Source: RDYJ01 sp034931405 (GTDB taxonomy: Bacteria > Cyanobacteriota > Cyanobacteriia > Cyanobacteriales > Nostocaceae). From it: a stretch of 64,000 nucleotides of DNA. How positions within the stretch are numbered: position 1 is the first letter of the stretch; every line of letters starts with the position of its first letter. Both the position numbers and the translations under genes were made by a program. The stretch covers positions 96,943-160,942 of the forward strand of contig NZ_JAYGHA010000010.1 of assembly GCF_034931405.1 (NCBI RefSeq). The letters run 5' to 3'. Under the pieces are notes generated by a model. It searched no databases, was not told where the DNA came from, and saw nothing but the letters and a program-made list of their open reading frames with translations. Of this stretch, positions 35,779-45,434 are shown piece by piece.

Positions 35779-36834
35779 ATGACCAAGTATGATCCAGTAT
35801 TTAAGTCCCAAAAAACTTCAGAAGAATCACTGAGTCCAGAAGAAGCGGTAGCCGCTATAGCCATAATTACCGCAGTAGTGGATACTTCCATGGAGGACTT
35901 AGATGCAGAAAGTTTAGCCGATATTCTCTGGGAATTTGAGGTTTTTGACGAATACTCACAGGAGGAAATGTTAGAAATAGTTGATCGACTGGCAGCGATC
36001 GCCGAAGATGAAGGACTAGGGGCATTATTTAATACTGCTAACGCTAGTCTTGCCGATGAGATAGTATTAGATGGTTTTGCGGCTGGGGTAATTATGCTTT
36101 TAGACGACGAAACCCTGACTATCCCCACACAAAAACAGCCTTACATCAAACAACTACAACAGGCACTAGAATTAGAAGATATAGAAGCCGAAGAAATTAT
36201 CAAAGAAGTCATAGCTGCAATTGAAGAAACAGAACAACAAGAAGAATATGCAGAAACAGAATATGAAACAATAATATTAGATGAATTTGGTCAACAGGTA
36301 TATCAATCACCCTTGGGTAATTTTATCGTTCCCCTTCCAGTTACCACAGAACAAGGAGGGAAAATTCAAAGTCAAGAAGGAATAGTCGGCTTTTCAGATG
36401 ATGTCGGTACATTACTCAGAATTGATTATTATCCGCTCCCAACCGAATATTCAGAAACAATAGAATCTCAAGGGCAGGAAACATATCTTCATTCAATTTT
36501 AATTGAAAAATATCTACCCCAAGCCATTTTTGCTAATGTCCAAGGTGCAGAAATCAAGTATACAGAATATCTTCAAGATTCCTTAAAAGGATATTACTAT
36601 GTATTAGTTGATATGCCTAAAGGTTCAACAATTTCTAAGCAAGAAAATAACGGAAATGCCATCAGATTAGATGCTTATCGAGGAATATTAGCCTTTATAA
36701 ATGGGGAATTTTTGTATATAGTTAGCAGTCAGCGTACATTTTTTAACGATGACATTCCTGGTTCTATTTTGGAAGAAGCTGAGGACATTAAACAGAATAT
36801 TCTGGAGTTTGTGGAGACGATGGAGTTTAGTTAA
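35779..36834 (+). CDS. TerB-like protein with C-terminal domain of unknown function
   Basis: From ATG 35779 the protein has 351 residues. Its acidic N-terminal half has LSPEEAVAAIAIITAVVD and VDRLAAIAEDEGLGALFN, and VLDGFAAGVIMLLDDE, a helical pattern like TerB/DjlA-type domains. A linker of Glu (EETEQQEEYAETEYET) follows, then a beta-rich domain (residues about 185-350) containing IVGFSDDVGTLLRIDYYPLP. An upstream TTG start (35761) is possible. Function is unknown. Confidence 0.7.
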   Translation: MTKYDPVFKSQKTSEESLSPEEAVAAIAIITAVVDTSMEDLDAESLADILWEFEVFDEYSQEEMLEIVDRLAAIAEDEGLGALFNTANASLADEIVLDGFAAGVIMLLDDETLTIPTQKQPYIKQLQQALELEDIEAEEIIKEVIAAIEETEQQEEYAETEYETIILDEFGQQVYQSPLGNFIVPLPVTTEQGGKIQSQEGIVGFSDDVGTLLRIDYYPLPTEYSETIESQGQETYLHSILIEKYLPQAIFANVQGAEIKYTEYLQDSLKGYYYVLVDMPKGSTISKQENNGNAIRLDAYRGILAFINGEFLYIVSSQRTFFNDDIPGSILEEAEDIKQNILEFVETMEFS

Positions 36835-36859
36835 CTCTGGATTTTTGCGGTGGGAATAA

Positions 36860-36888
36860 AGGGGTGATGTTTGAGAAACAAACCCCTA
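36860..36888. terminator. Hairpin between convergent genes
   Basis: The sequence aggggtgatgtttgagaaacaaacccct folds into a stem (ggggt with acccc, gttt with aaac). It is between the 3' ends of the TerB-like and DUF937 genes. It lacks a clear T-run, so support is moderate. Confidence 0.4.
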
Positions 36889-36966
36889 TCCAAATATAAA
36901 TCTTTAATCTTTAACGGTTGCTAACCAAACCTGTAAAGCAGAAAGCTAAAACTGATAACTGATTTC

Positions 36967-37464
36967 TTACCTGCCTAAAAAGCGACTCGCTAATTTAATA
37001 GCATCAGCCATATCAACATCTCCATCACCGTCAGCATCTAGGAATTTATTCAGCAATGGATTTCCGCCAGATTGCAAGAAATTAAGAACTAAAGGTACTA
37101 AAGTAGGTAATAATTGTTGAATTAGTGTCGCATCTAAACCTGTGCGTTGGGCTGCTTTTTCTGCTACTTGTTGTTGAATAACAGAGGAAAATAGGGAGTC
37201 AACGGCTTGAGAATCTGGAGAAGTTCCTGCAAATTGATTCACCAAATCTTGTACTGCTTCAGTTCCCTCACTAGCTTGCTTTTCCTGCAAAGATGAATGT
37301 ACTTGTTTACCCACTACCGATAAAATAGATTGCATAGTTGAGGTATCTGCGCCAGTGCTATTACTTATTTGTTGGACTGTGTTGGCAATATTTACCAGTT
37401 TAGCCAAACCACCTTGTTCATTAGAATTACCAACAGCACCAAGCATTTGATCAAAAAGTCCCAT
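36967..37464 (-). CDS. DUF937-like protein with C-terminal EF-hand-type calcium motif
   Basis: The 165-residue protein starts MGLFDQMLGAVGNSNEQGGL and has the helical repeats of DUF937 (LLPTLVPLVLNFLQSGG). It ends with a short linker and DADGDGDVDMADA, a canonical calcium-binding loop like that of dockerins and EF-hands. DUF937 proteins are of unknown function. The EF-hand tail suggests calcium-dependent binding. Confidence 0.8.
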   Translation of the reverse strand: MGLFDQMLGAVGNSNEQGGLAKLVNIANTVQQISNSTGADTSTMQSILSVVGKQVHSSLQEKQASEGTEAVQDLVNQFAGTSPDSQAVDSLFSSVIQQQVAEKAAQRTGLDATLIQQLLPTLVPLVLNFLQSGGNPLLNKFLDADGDGDVDMADAIKLASRFLGR

Positions 37465-37644
37465 TCAGTTAATTCTCCATGTATTTTAATTTTATTATAT
37501 AGAATAAGTTTACTTATTACTAATACAAAACATCAACTAAAAAATCACTATCAGCTTGGATTAATTGGTAGATAAATGGGAAATTCTGTACCTTGAGTTA
37601 AGCCACAATTACAAATAATTTTACCCCTATCTTTAGAGGATGTT

Positions 37645-37767
37645 AGGACTTACGCAAGTGTCACACCAAAAATCTGTTGTAGGGTGCGTCAGATATTAAC
37701 AATCTGTTTATTTACAGGATTTATGCAGTCTGACGCATCCTATTAATGTACCAGTTGCGTAATTCCT
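37645..37767. repeat. MITE-like element with nested inverted repeats, inverted copy (123 bp)
   Basis: Reverse-complement copy of 4282-4404 with the same length and ends (aggacttacgcaa ... ttgcgtaattcct). The inner arms are gggtgcgtcaga and tctgacgcatcc. It lies in the intergenic region between the DUF937 gene and the GTPase gene. Confidence 0.85.
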
Positions 37768-37990
37768 GAATGTTTGTAAGGAATATGTGGACTTAGTTTG
37801 TGTAGTAGCGTTTTCTTTGAAAAGCAAGCTACGGATTAGCGGCTTTCTGTTCTGTTGTATTCGCCGAATAATTTTAAAACATCCTTTTAATCTCTAACCT
37901 ACCTGTCGGCTACTATGAGAGAGATTTTTATGGGTTCTGGTGTAAGTGACTCATAACCGCTATTAAAATCAGAAGCATCTGCCCATTTAA

Positions 37991-38089
37991 TTTACCTCTG
38001 GGGGTTAAAGTCCCCTGCTTCTACAAGCAGCGGATTTTGCGTCGGGGTAAAATCCCCGTTGCAAAACGTAATTCTAAATTCTGCATTCT
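37991..38089. repeat. Triple-hairpin dispersed repeat, copy 2
   Basis: This segment is nearly identical to 16141-16250: palindromes ggggg-ttaaag-tcccc, tgctt-ctac-aagca, and tgcgtcggggtaaaatccccgttgca, followed by attctaaattctgcattctt. It ends directly before a possible TTG start of the GTPase gene. Confidence 0.8.
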
Positions 38090-38116
38090 TTGAATATCCT
38101 CTCATTTTTATTATTC

Positions 38117-39637
38117 ATGCCTCTGTCTCGCATAGTCACACTCATTGCTGGTCTGATTATCATTTTAGGGTTAGCCCTATGGCTGATTGATTCCCTGACT
38201 CGGCTTTATTGGCAGTTATCCTATTCTCCTTTATTGGGTAATCTGCTACTGTTGCTGCTGATTTTACTTTTGGGGGGATTAGTTGCGGCCTTTATCTATT
38301 ATGTATTGGTTCTAAAATCTGGTGAGGAAAAATCGCGCCGTCATCGCAGACGAGTTACTCCTAGTGAAATTCCTGCGGCTAAATCTGATGCAGCTTCTAG
38401 CACTCTTCAAGCTGTGCGTCAACAGGTAGCGCAAATTCAAGATGAAGTTACCCGTCAAGCTTTATTGAGTCGCACTAGGGAAATTGAAACGAATTTAGCA
38501 CGGGGGGAAATTCAAGTAGTGGTATTTGGGACGGGGAGTGCTGGTAAAACTTCCCTAGTTAATGCCATTATGGGGCGGATAGTGGGTGAAGTTAATGCAC
38601 CGATGGGTACAACTCAAGTCGGGGAAACCTATTGTTTACGCTTAAAGGGATTGGAACGGAAAATTCTAATTACTGATACGCCAGGAATTTTAGAAGCGGG
38701 GGTAGCAGGAACAGAACGGGAACAATTAGCCAGGGCTTTGGCGACGGAAGCAGATTTATTGTTATTTGTAGTTGATAATGATTTAAGGCGTTCTGAATAT
38801 GAGCCGCTAAAGGGTTTAGCGGAAATAGGCAAGCGATCGCTCTTAGTCCTGAATAAAACTGATTTATATACAGATGACAATCAGGAAGCTATTTTATCTA
38901 AATTGCGTCAACGGGTGCGGGATTTTATTGCTAGTAATGATGTAGTGGCGATCGCCGCAAATCCCCAACCTGCACAATTAGAAACAGGCGAAACTTTCCA
39001 GCCAGAAGCAGATATTGTCCCTCTTTTGCGCCGCATGGCTTCTGTTTTACGGGCTGAAGGGGAGGATTTAGTGGCAGATAATATTCTCTTACAATCTCTC
39101 CGCTTAGGAGAAGAAGCCCGAAAATTAATTGATTCCCAACGTCGTCGTCAAGCTGATAAAATTGTTGACCGTTATCAATGGATTGGGGCTGGTGTGGTAT
39201 CTGTAACCCCTTTACCAGTTGTAGACCTGCTGGCCACAGCCGCAGTTAACGCCCAAATGGTGGTAGAAATTGGCAGGGTTTATGGTTGTGATTTGAATAT
39301 GGAACGGGGGCGAGAATTAGCCCTATCCTTGGGAAAAACCATTGCTGGCTTAGGTATTGTCAAGGGTGCAATTGAATTACTCTCGACGGCTTTACAGCTT
39401 AATGTTGGTACTTTTATTATTGGTCGGGCTATTCAAGGCGTGACAGCAGCTTATTTAACGCGCATTGCCGGCAAAAGCTTTATTGAATATTTTCGCCATG
39501 ATCAAGATTGGGGTGATGGGGGAATGACGGAAGTAGTGCAGCAGCAATTTCAGATCAACCGCCGAGACGAGTTTATCAAAGTATTTATCCAAGAAGCGAT
39601 CGCTAAAGTTGTCAAACCATTAACAGACAGGGAATAG
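38117..39637 (+). CDS. Membrane-anchored YcjF/DUF697-type GTPase
   Basis: The 506-residue protein (ATG 38117) has two N-terminal transmembrane helices (IVTLIAGLIIILGLALWLI and LLLLLLILLLGGLVAAFIYY), a GTPase domain with the P-loop GTGSAGKTSLVNA, ITDTPGI (G3), VLNKTDLY (G4), and a C-terminal DUF697 domain from about residue 370. Homologues are common in cyanobacteria, where the role is not settled. A TTG start at 38090 would include sequence from the adjacent repeat, so it is not preferred. Confidence 0.85.
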   Translation: MPLSRIVTLIAGLIIILGLALWLIDSLTRLYWQLSYSPLLGNLLLLLLILLLGGLVAAFIYYVLVLKSGEEKSRRHRRRVTPSEIPAAKSDAASSTLQAVRQQVAQIQDEVTRQALLSRTREIETNLARGEIQVVVFGTGSAGKTSLVNAIMGRIVGEVNAPMGTTQVGETYCLRLKGLERKILITDTPGILEAGVAGTEREQLARALATEADLLLFVVDNDLRRSEYEPLKGLAEIGKRSLLVLNKTDLYTDDNQEAILSKLRQRVRDFIASNDVVAIAANPQPAQLETGETFQPEADIVPLLRRMASVLRAEGEDLVADNILLQSLRLGEEARKLIDSQRRRQADKIVDRYQWIGAGVVSVTPLPVVDLLATAAVNAQMVVEIGRVYGCDLNMERGRELALSLGKTIAGLGIVKGAIELLSTALQLNVGTFIIGRAIQGVTAAYLTRIAGKSFIEYFRHDQDWGDGGMTEVVQQQFQINRRDEFIKVFIQEAIAKVVKPLTDRE

Positions 39638-40309
39638 GCACAAGACAAAAGCAAGATCATATTTTTCCCTGGGTTTCATCTTGACATCTCCTCAATTCCC
39701 AAAAACATCCCAGAGATATAACCAGAGGTATAAGCCGTCATAATTTCAAACCTTTAAATTTATTGATGAAATCAATAATAATTCATCAATCAAAATTCCC
39801 AAATTGATGGAGATATTGATGTATCTAATTAAAACAGTGTGTAAATGTCCATATCTATGCCTACTGTTCCATCAGGGATACGGTAAGCCATCGCTAACAC
39901 TCTAGTAAATCCAAACAGGTTCATTTTTTCACAATACCTATCTAATCTAAATCTCTGGGTCTCTTACCCTGCCCTCTCAGCACCATAACATTTTGTACAA
40001 AAAAAAACAAGTCATGTAGTTATACTACCTAAGAAGCTACTTTAAATATTGAATTAATCAGCGTGGGCTTAAAGTATTTTTTTTAACCACTCGCTCAACT
40101 TTGCCATGAAATTACAAAATCCTAAAAAGCCTAATATTTCGTTATTATTCGCTGTTATCAAACGGTGCTAGAGATTCAAAAGCAGGGGTTTGTTAAAGTC
40201 ACCCTCATCTAAAGCTACAAAGAATTATTTCTCAGTATTCCGGAAAGGGCAAGGAAATTCAGAAAGGATAGGTAACAACTTATGTAATAACTTTCTCAGT
40301 AAGGAACTT
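39638..40309. other. AT-rich intergenic region without a clear gene
   Basis: About 670 bases. No repeat of the families listed is seen. A 31-codon minus-strand frame (39829-39924) lacks further support. The last 200 bases are presumed to contain the kinase promoter. Confidence 0.5.
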
Positions 40310-42097
40310 ATGAGCGAGCAAAGCGTCAATAAATTGTTGCAAGAGCGTTATCAAATTATTCAAAGCCTTGGTGCGGGTGTATTTGGACAGACATATATTG
40401 CTGAAGACACCAAAGATGTTGATTACCCAGAAAGACCCAGATATGTTGTCAAACAGCTAAAAGTCAACGACTATCAATCTAATTCCTACTTTGACTATTT
40501 GAGACTGCGTTTTCTGACTGAAACCGAAACCCTGAAACATTTAGGAAAACATAACCAAATTCCTCAACTTATCACCTGCTTTGAAGAAAATGAACGGTTT
40601 TACTTAGTGCAGGAATATATTGCTGGACAGCCATTATCTGTAGAATTCAAGACAAATAAACAGAGGAAATGCAAGTGGAGTACAACCGAAGCAATGACAT
40701 TTCTCGAAGATGCTTTAGGCATTCTCGAATTTGTTCATTCTCAAGGTTTTATCCACTGTGATATCAAACCAGAAAACCTCATCAGACGTTATAGTGATGG
40801 TAAATTAGTGCTAATTGATTTTGGCTCAATTCAGCCAATTGACTTTAGCTCTGATACAGAATTGCCCATTTCTCAGATTCCCGTTACTTCCTTGGGTTAT
40901 ATCCCACCAGAACAATTTCTGGGTCAAACACAACCCAATAGTGACCTTTATGCTTTGGGAATGATTGCACTCCAAGGTTTAACAGGATTAACAGCACTGC
41001 AATTAAAAATAGACCCTGCTAATAATGACATTCCTTGGAATTGTGAAGATACCAAAATTGACGAATATCTAGCTGTTTTTATCAGCCAAATGATTCGCTA
41101 TAATTACCAAGAACGATTTCAGTCGGCCAGCGAAGCACTGTGGGTATTCAAACACATCACCTGGAAACATCGAGCCGCAGCAATTGTCACCAAAAAGCTC
41201 CCTATTTATGCCAAAAAAACTGCTGAAGATCAAAAAACAAAACTAGACCCATTATTAGCAGGAATGCGATGGGGAATAGCAGTTAATTCTTTGGTAGTTG
41301 GGTTGGGAGTATATTCTTTAGCTAGTAGTTCTGAAAAACATTCGGAAACAGAAACTTTATCTCAAGCAATCACCGAATATCAAGCCGGGAATTTAGAAAA
41401 AGCCATTACTTTAGCTAAATCAATTCCCTCCTATAGCAATGTCTATCCAGAGGCTCAAAATACAATTACAGAATGGCAAAATCAATGGCACGTTGATACA
41501 GAAAATTATTTAGTAGCTGAAAAAGCTTTAGATGAGGGAAATTTATCAGATGCTATGCGTGCTATTCCGCAAATTCCCTACACTTCATATTGGCATTCTA
41601 AAAGAGAACAACTAATTGAAAAAACCCAAACTAACCTAGATGAAAAAACCAGCAGCTTATTAAACCAAGCCTACACCAGCGCCGCCAACAAAGATTTTTC
41701 AACTGCTTTAGAATATCTACGCCAAATTCCTCCAGAAAGTTCTGCGGGTACTGTAGTTGCCCAAAAATTGGCTGAATACAATCAAAAACGGCAAGTTAGA
41801 GCAGGTTATTTTTTACATTTGGCTTACAAGAAAGCCTTAATAAATGACTTTGCAGGTGCAGTGAAATTTCTAGAAAAAATTTCCAAAGGTACGGATGTTT
41901 ATCCTCAAGCTCAAATCAAATTAAAGGAGTACAAGGAAAAACAGCAGATTCGCAAGAAGCTGCAAGAAATGGTGGGACTTAAAAAAGTTTCTTTTGTCAA
42001 CAAGTTATCTACTAGATTGAGTCAGATAGACTCAGCTACTAAAAGTGCATATTTTCTGTCACCAGATTACCCACAAGAGGTCAATATTAACACTTAG
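40310..42097 (+). CDS. Ser/Thr protein kinase with transmembrane helix and repeat-containing C-terminus
   Basis: From ATG 40310 the product has 595 residues. The kinase domain (about 13-275) has LGAGVFGQTYIAED (P-loop), VVKQLKV, HCDIKPENLI (catalytic Asp; HCD instead of HRD) and DFGSIQP. A transmembrane helix (about 322-342) leads to a C-terminal region, presumably outside the membrane, with repeats like LEKAITLAKSIPSYS, LSDAMRAIPQIPYTS and FSTALEYLRQIPPESS. The Cys before the catalytic Asp defines a non-RD kinase. The start at 40190 is rejected because the extension is not conserved-looking. Confidence 0.88.
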   Translation: MSEQSVNKLLQERYQIIQSLGAGVFGQTYIAEDTKDVDYPERPRYVVKQLKVNDYQSNSYFDYLRLRFLTETETLKHLGKHNQIPQLITCFEENERFYLVQEYIAGQPLSVEFKTNKQRKCKWSTTEAMTFLEDALGILEFVHSQGFIHCDIKPENLIRRYSDGKLVLIDFGSIQPIDFSSDTELPISQIPVTSLGYIPPEQFLGQTQPNSDLYALGMIALQGLTGLTALQLKIDPANNDIPWNCEDTKIDEYLAVFISQMIRYNYQERFQSASEALWVFKHITWKHRAAAIVTKKLPIYAKKTAEDQKTKLDPLLAGMRWGIAVNSLVVGLGVYSLASSSEKHSETETLSQAITEYQAGNLEKAITLAKSIPSYSNVYPEAQNTITEWQNQWHVDTENYLVAEKALDEGNLSDAMRAIPQIPYTSYWHSKREQLIEKTQTNLDEKTSSLLNQAYTSAANKDFSTALEYLRQIPPESSAGTVVAQKLAEYNQKRQVRAGYFLHLAYKKALINDFAGAVKFLEKISKGTDVYPQAQIKLKEYKEKQQIRKKLQEMVGLKKVSFVNKLSTRLSQIDSATKSAYFLSPDYPQEVNINT

Positions 42098-42123
42098 TCA
42101 GTGCTTTCAAAAAGTAATACCAT

Positions 42124-44229
42124 TCAAGAATTTGGCATTCGCATAATTGGGACAATAACAGGGCGAGATTTTTCCGGTCTTATTTGATTTTCTGCCTGCT
42201 TGCGGGCTTCTATTGCTTGTTGGTAATCGGGTTTATATTTAATAGCTTGCTCATAAGATGATATAGCTTCTTGATATCGTTGCAAATTTAATAAAGCATT
42301 TCCTCTACTATACCAACTTTCATAGTGGTTTTTTTTGTAACGAACTGCCTTATTATAAGATGCAAAAGCGTCCTCATATTTTTGTAAATTATATTGTGAA
42401 TTGCCTAAATTATACCATGCCTGATAGTCATTCCCTTTAAAAGAAACAGCTTTATTATAAGCATCTATTGCTTCTGCATAACGTTGACTTTGATGTAGTG
42501 ACCATCCTAAACTATACCAAGCTTGATAATTATTAGAATTATATTTAATAACTTGTCTAAAAGCATCCACCGCTTCTGGATATCGTCGTAATGTCACCAA
42601 GATATTACCTCTAGAAAACAAAGATTGATAATGATTAGACTGATACTGCACTACTTTATCATAAGCTTTTAAAGCATCTTCATAGCGGTTTAAATTTACT
42701 AGAGAATTCCCCAAATTATATAAAGCTGAGGTGTAGTCTGGTTTTAATTCTACTGCTTTTGTATAAGCTGCAATTGCATCATCATATTGTTTGATATTTT
42801 GGAAGGAAAAACCTTTCTTATACCAAGATTCATGATTTTCTGGTTGTAATTCAATTGCTTGGTCATAGGACTTAATAGCATTATCGAATTGTTTTAAATT
42901 TCTGAACGCATCGCCTTTAGCATTCCAAACAGATGGATAATCATCTTTTATTTGTAAGGCTTTATCAAAAGCAGAAATTGCTTCTGAATCTCGCCGTAAA
43001 CTAGCTAAAGCAAAACCTCTACCAATCCAAGCTTCTAAATAATCCGGCTGAATTTGAATGGCTTTATCATAAGCTGTTAATGCTTCTTGATATTTTTTTA
43101 ATTCAAAAAATGCTTTACCTTGACCATACCATCCTTGAATATAATTCGGTTTGATATTCACTGCTTTTTGATAAACTGCAAGTGCATCTTCATAGCGATG
43201 TAATTGTAAAAGGGTATTTCCTTGTTTATATAATTCGGCTGCATTATTAGTATTGATTTTGTTAAAAGTAAATATTGATGCTGTTCCTCCCACCCCTAAC
43301 AAAAATATTCCTAATGCTAATTTGATAAATACAGCTTTTTTAAATAATTGAGGTTTGCTATGATTAATAGGAGCAGTAGGACTAAAAACAATCGTTCCAG
43401 AGGGCGGTTTAATTAACTCTTGCAGTGCTTTTAATGCTACATCTGCTGAAGCATAACGCTGACGAAAATCATAACAAACCATTTTATCTAAAAACTCAGC
43501 AAATTCTGGCGTGACTGTGGTATGATTACGCCAAATAATTTCATTAGTATCAACATCTTTGTCTAATTGATGAGGTGATAACCCAGTAATTGCTTGAATA
43601 GCAATAATTCCCAAAGCATAGACATCACTGCTTAATTTTGGTGTTCCTTGCGCTTGTTCTCCAGGAATATAACCAGGTGTACCAATAGCAACAGTTGCTT
43701 GAGTTTGACCTGTGGGAGTAATCATTTGGGTAGTGATTTCTTTAACTGCCCCAAAATCAATTAAAATTAGCTTGCTATCTTGTTCTCGTCTGAGGATGTT
43801 TCGCGGGTTAACATCACGGTGAATTACTTTTTGTTGATGCACAAAATCTAAAATTTCCAGAATTTCTGCTAACAGAGAAATTACCTCTTCTTGACTGAGG
43901 GTTTTTCCTGGTGATAACTCTTGGGAAAGGTCATGACTGGGAATGAATTCTTGGACAAGATAAAATTCGGCATCTTCTTCAAAGTATGCTAAAAGTTGGG
44001 GAATGCGATCATGATTCCCTAACTTATATAAAACCTGCGCTTCGGTATCAAATAGTCGTCTAGCTATTTCCAAGGTGGCAACATTACTAGACTGAGGCTT
44101 GAGTTTCTTGACAACACACTGAGGCGAACCAGGTAAATGAGTATCAGAAGCGACGTAAGTCTCCCCAAATCCCCCTCCTCCCAGGTGACTGATAATCTGG
44201 TATCTTCCCACAAGTGTGTTTCCTATCAT
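42124..44229 (-). CDS. Ser/Thr protein kinase with ten TPR repeats
   Basis: The 701-residue protein has a kinase domain (about 10-270) with LGGGGFGETYVASDTH, VVKKLKP, HRDVNPRNIL (Asp catalytic) and DFGAVKEI; a Pro-rich stretch; a transmembrane helix (about 302-322: LALGIFLLGVGGTASIFTF); and a C-terminal array of ten 34-residue TPR units (AWYNLGN...YEDA...YNKAV pattern). TPRs mediate protein-protein contacts. It converges with the other kinase, 26 bases away. Confidence 0.93.
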   Translation of the reverse strand: MIGNTLVGRYQIISHLGGGGFGETYVASDTHLPGSPQCVVKKLKPQSSNVATLEIARRLFDTEAQVLYKLGNHDRIPQLLAYFEEDAEFYLVQEFIPSHDLSQELSPGKTLSQEEVISLLAEILEILDFVHQQKVIHRDVNPRNILRREQDSKLILIDFGAVKEITTQMITPTGQTQATVAIGTPGYIPGEQAQGTPKLSSDVYALGIIAIQAITGLSPHQLDKDVDTNEIIWRNHTTVTPEFAEFLDKMVCYDFRQRYASADVALKALQELIKPPSGTIVFSPTAPINHSKPQLFKKAVFIKLALGIFLLGVGGTASIFTFNKINTNNAAELYKQGNTLLQLHRYEDALAVYQKAVNIKPNYIQGWYGQGKAFFELKKYQEALTAYDKAIQIQPDYLEAWIGRGFALASLRRDSEAISAFDKALQIKDDYPSVWNAKGDAFRNLKQFDNAIKSYDQAIELQPENHESWYKKGFSFQNIKQYDDAIAAYTKAVELKPDYTSALYNLGNSLVNLNRYEDALKAYDKVVQYQSNHYQSLFSRGNILVTLRRYPEAVDAFRQVIKYNSNNYQAWYSLGWSLHQSQRYAEAIDAYNKAVSFKGNDYQAWYNLGNSQYNLQKYEDAFASYNKAVRYKKNHYESWYSRGNALLNLQRYQEAISSYEQAIKYKPDYQQAIEARKQAENQIRPEKSRPVIVPIMRMPNS

Positions 44230-44286
44230 CTCGGTTGCTAAGTTGAGTGTAATATTACTTCATTACAATCTTGCCACAGGAGGTTG

Positions 44287-44364
44287 GCGACTGGTGACTG
44301 GTGACAGTTTTCTGTTTTAACAAACCCATTACCAATTACCAATTACCAATTACCCATTACCATT
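44287..44364. repeat. STRR pair upstream of the rhomboid-like gene
   Basis: Short ctggtga units (44287-44305) precede five copies of taccaat/tacccat (44325-44364). The second array ends just before the ATG of the rhomboid-like gene. It is the complement of the repeats at 9201-9263. Confidence 0.8.
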
Positions 44365-44368
44365 TATC

Positions 44369-45061
44369 ATGATTCCTATTAGTGATAATTTTTATAGTTG
44401 GAAAAAACCAATTATTACTTATTGGTTGATTGGCATTAACATTGCTATATTTTGTTGGGAACTTAAATTAGATACAAGTGGTCAATTAGGTAACTTTGTC
44501 AATAATTGGGGAATAATTCCTGAACAAACTAATACAGCAATAACAAATGCAATTTTTTATAATTCAGCGGCTTGGATAGTTGTATTTTGGCGGTTATTTG
44601 CCCTACCACTTTCGCTATTTGTACATAGTAGTTTTAGTCAAATTTTGGGTAATCTACTATTCTTATGGGTTTTTGGTAAGACTGTAGAAAGAAATTTGGG
44701 ACAACAAAGATATTTATTGCTTTACTTAGTTGCTGGGGTTTTTTCGGGAATGATCCAAATTTTTATGTACCCTAAGTTAAGCATACCTGTGATTGGCGCT
44801 AATGGAGCGATCGCTTCTATTTTAGGTGCTTATATGATGAAGTTTCCTAAAGTTAAAATAGATTCGATTTTACCTTTAATTATTATTTTTATTCCTATAG
44901 AAATACCCGCATTTTTCTATTTATTTTGGTGGTTTATTCAACAGTTATTTTATGGAATTGGTAGTTTAAATATTCCTGGTGGTGTAACTAATCTTGGTTA
45001 TTGGGGACAATTTGCCGCATTAGTTACAGGTGCGGCTTTGATGCGAATGGTGAAAAGGTAA
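44369..45061 (+). CDS. Rhomboid-family membrane protein lacking the catalytic Ser (pseudo-rhomboid)
   Basis: The 230-residue protein has about six transmembrane helices and rhomboid-like segments: SLFVHSSFSQILGNLLFLW, GKTVERNLGQQRYL, and IGANGAIASILGAY. In active rhomboids the last motif is GxSG, with the catalytic serine, but here Asn145 replaces it, and the final segment GYWGQFAALVTGA has Gln where His should be. This predicts loss of protease activity; the protein could instead bind membrane proteins, as iRhoms and derlins do. The STRR is directly upstream. Confidence 0.8.
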   Translation: MIPISDNFYSWKKPIITYWLIGINIAIFCWELKLDTSGQLGNFVNNWGIIPEQTNTAITNAIFYNSAAWIVVFWRLFALPLSLFVHSSFSQILGNLLFLWVFGKTVERNLGQQRYLLLYLVAGVFSGMIQIFMYPKLSIPVIGANGAIASILGAYMMKFPKVKIDSILPLIIIFIPIEIPAFFYLFWWFIQQLFYGIGSLNIPGGVTNLGYWGQFAALVTGAALMRMVKR

Positions 45062-45105
45062 TTCTTAATTCTCCTGATAGCATTGCTAAACCCCTACGAA
45101 AGATA

Positions 45106-45246
45106 TAGGGATAATATTTGATTTATGAAACGATACGTAGGGTGCGTCAGACTACCATAAATTCTATCAATAAACAGATTTGTTATATCTGACGCACCCT
45201 ACAAATACTTAGATTTTTTCAAAATTCAAATATGAGTCCTGTATGG
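45106..45246. repeat. MITE-like element, related longer copy (about 141 bp)
   Basis: The inner inverted repeat gtagggtgcgtcaga / tctgacgcaccctac is the same as in the 123-bp copies. The outer ends (tagggataatatttgattt and aaattcaaatatgagtcct) are diverged complements that match the flank of the gap at 8235. It occupies most of the intergenic region upstream of the COP23 gene. Confidence 0.75.
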
Positions 45247-45434
45247 TATTTCAAATATACATATTTGACGTTTATTGTCAAGTTGTAACTCCTAGTTTTT
45301 ATGAATTTAAGCTGCAATATGAATTTTTGCTGAGAATTGTCTAAACAAGATTGATCTCTGCAACTTTTGATAATACTTTGGGAATAATAAGTAAGAAAGT
45401 TTATTAATTTAGATTTACGGAGTGTAGCATCACC

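Noticed and set aside
39829..39924. 31-codon minus-strand frame in the kinase upstream region
   Set aside because: It is short, has no ribosome-binding site that I can support and no recognisable family.
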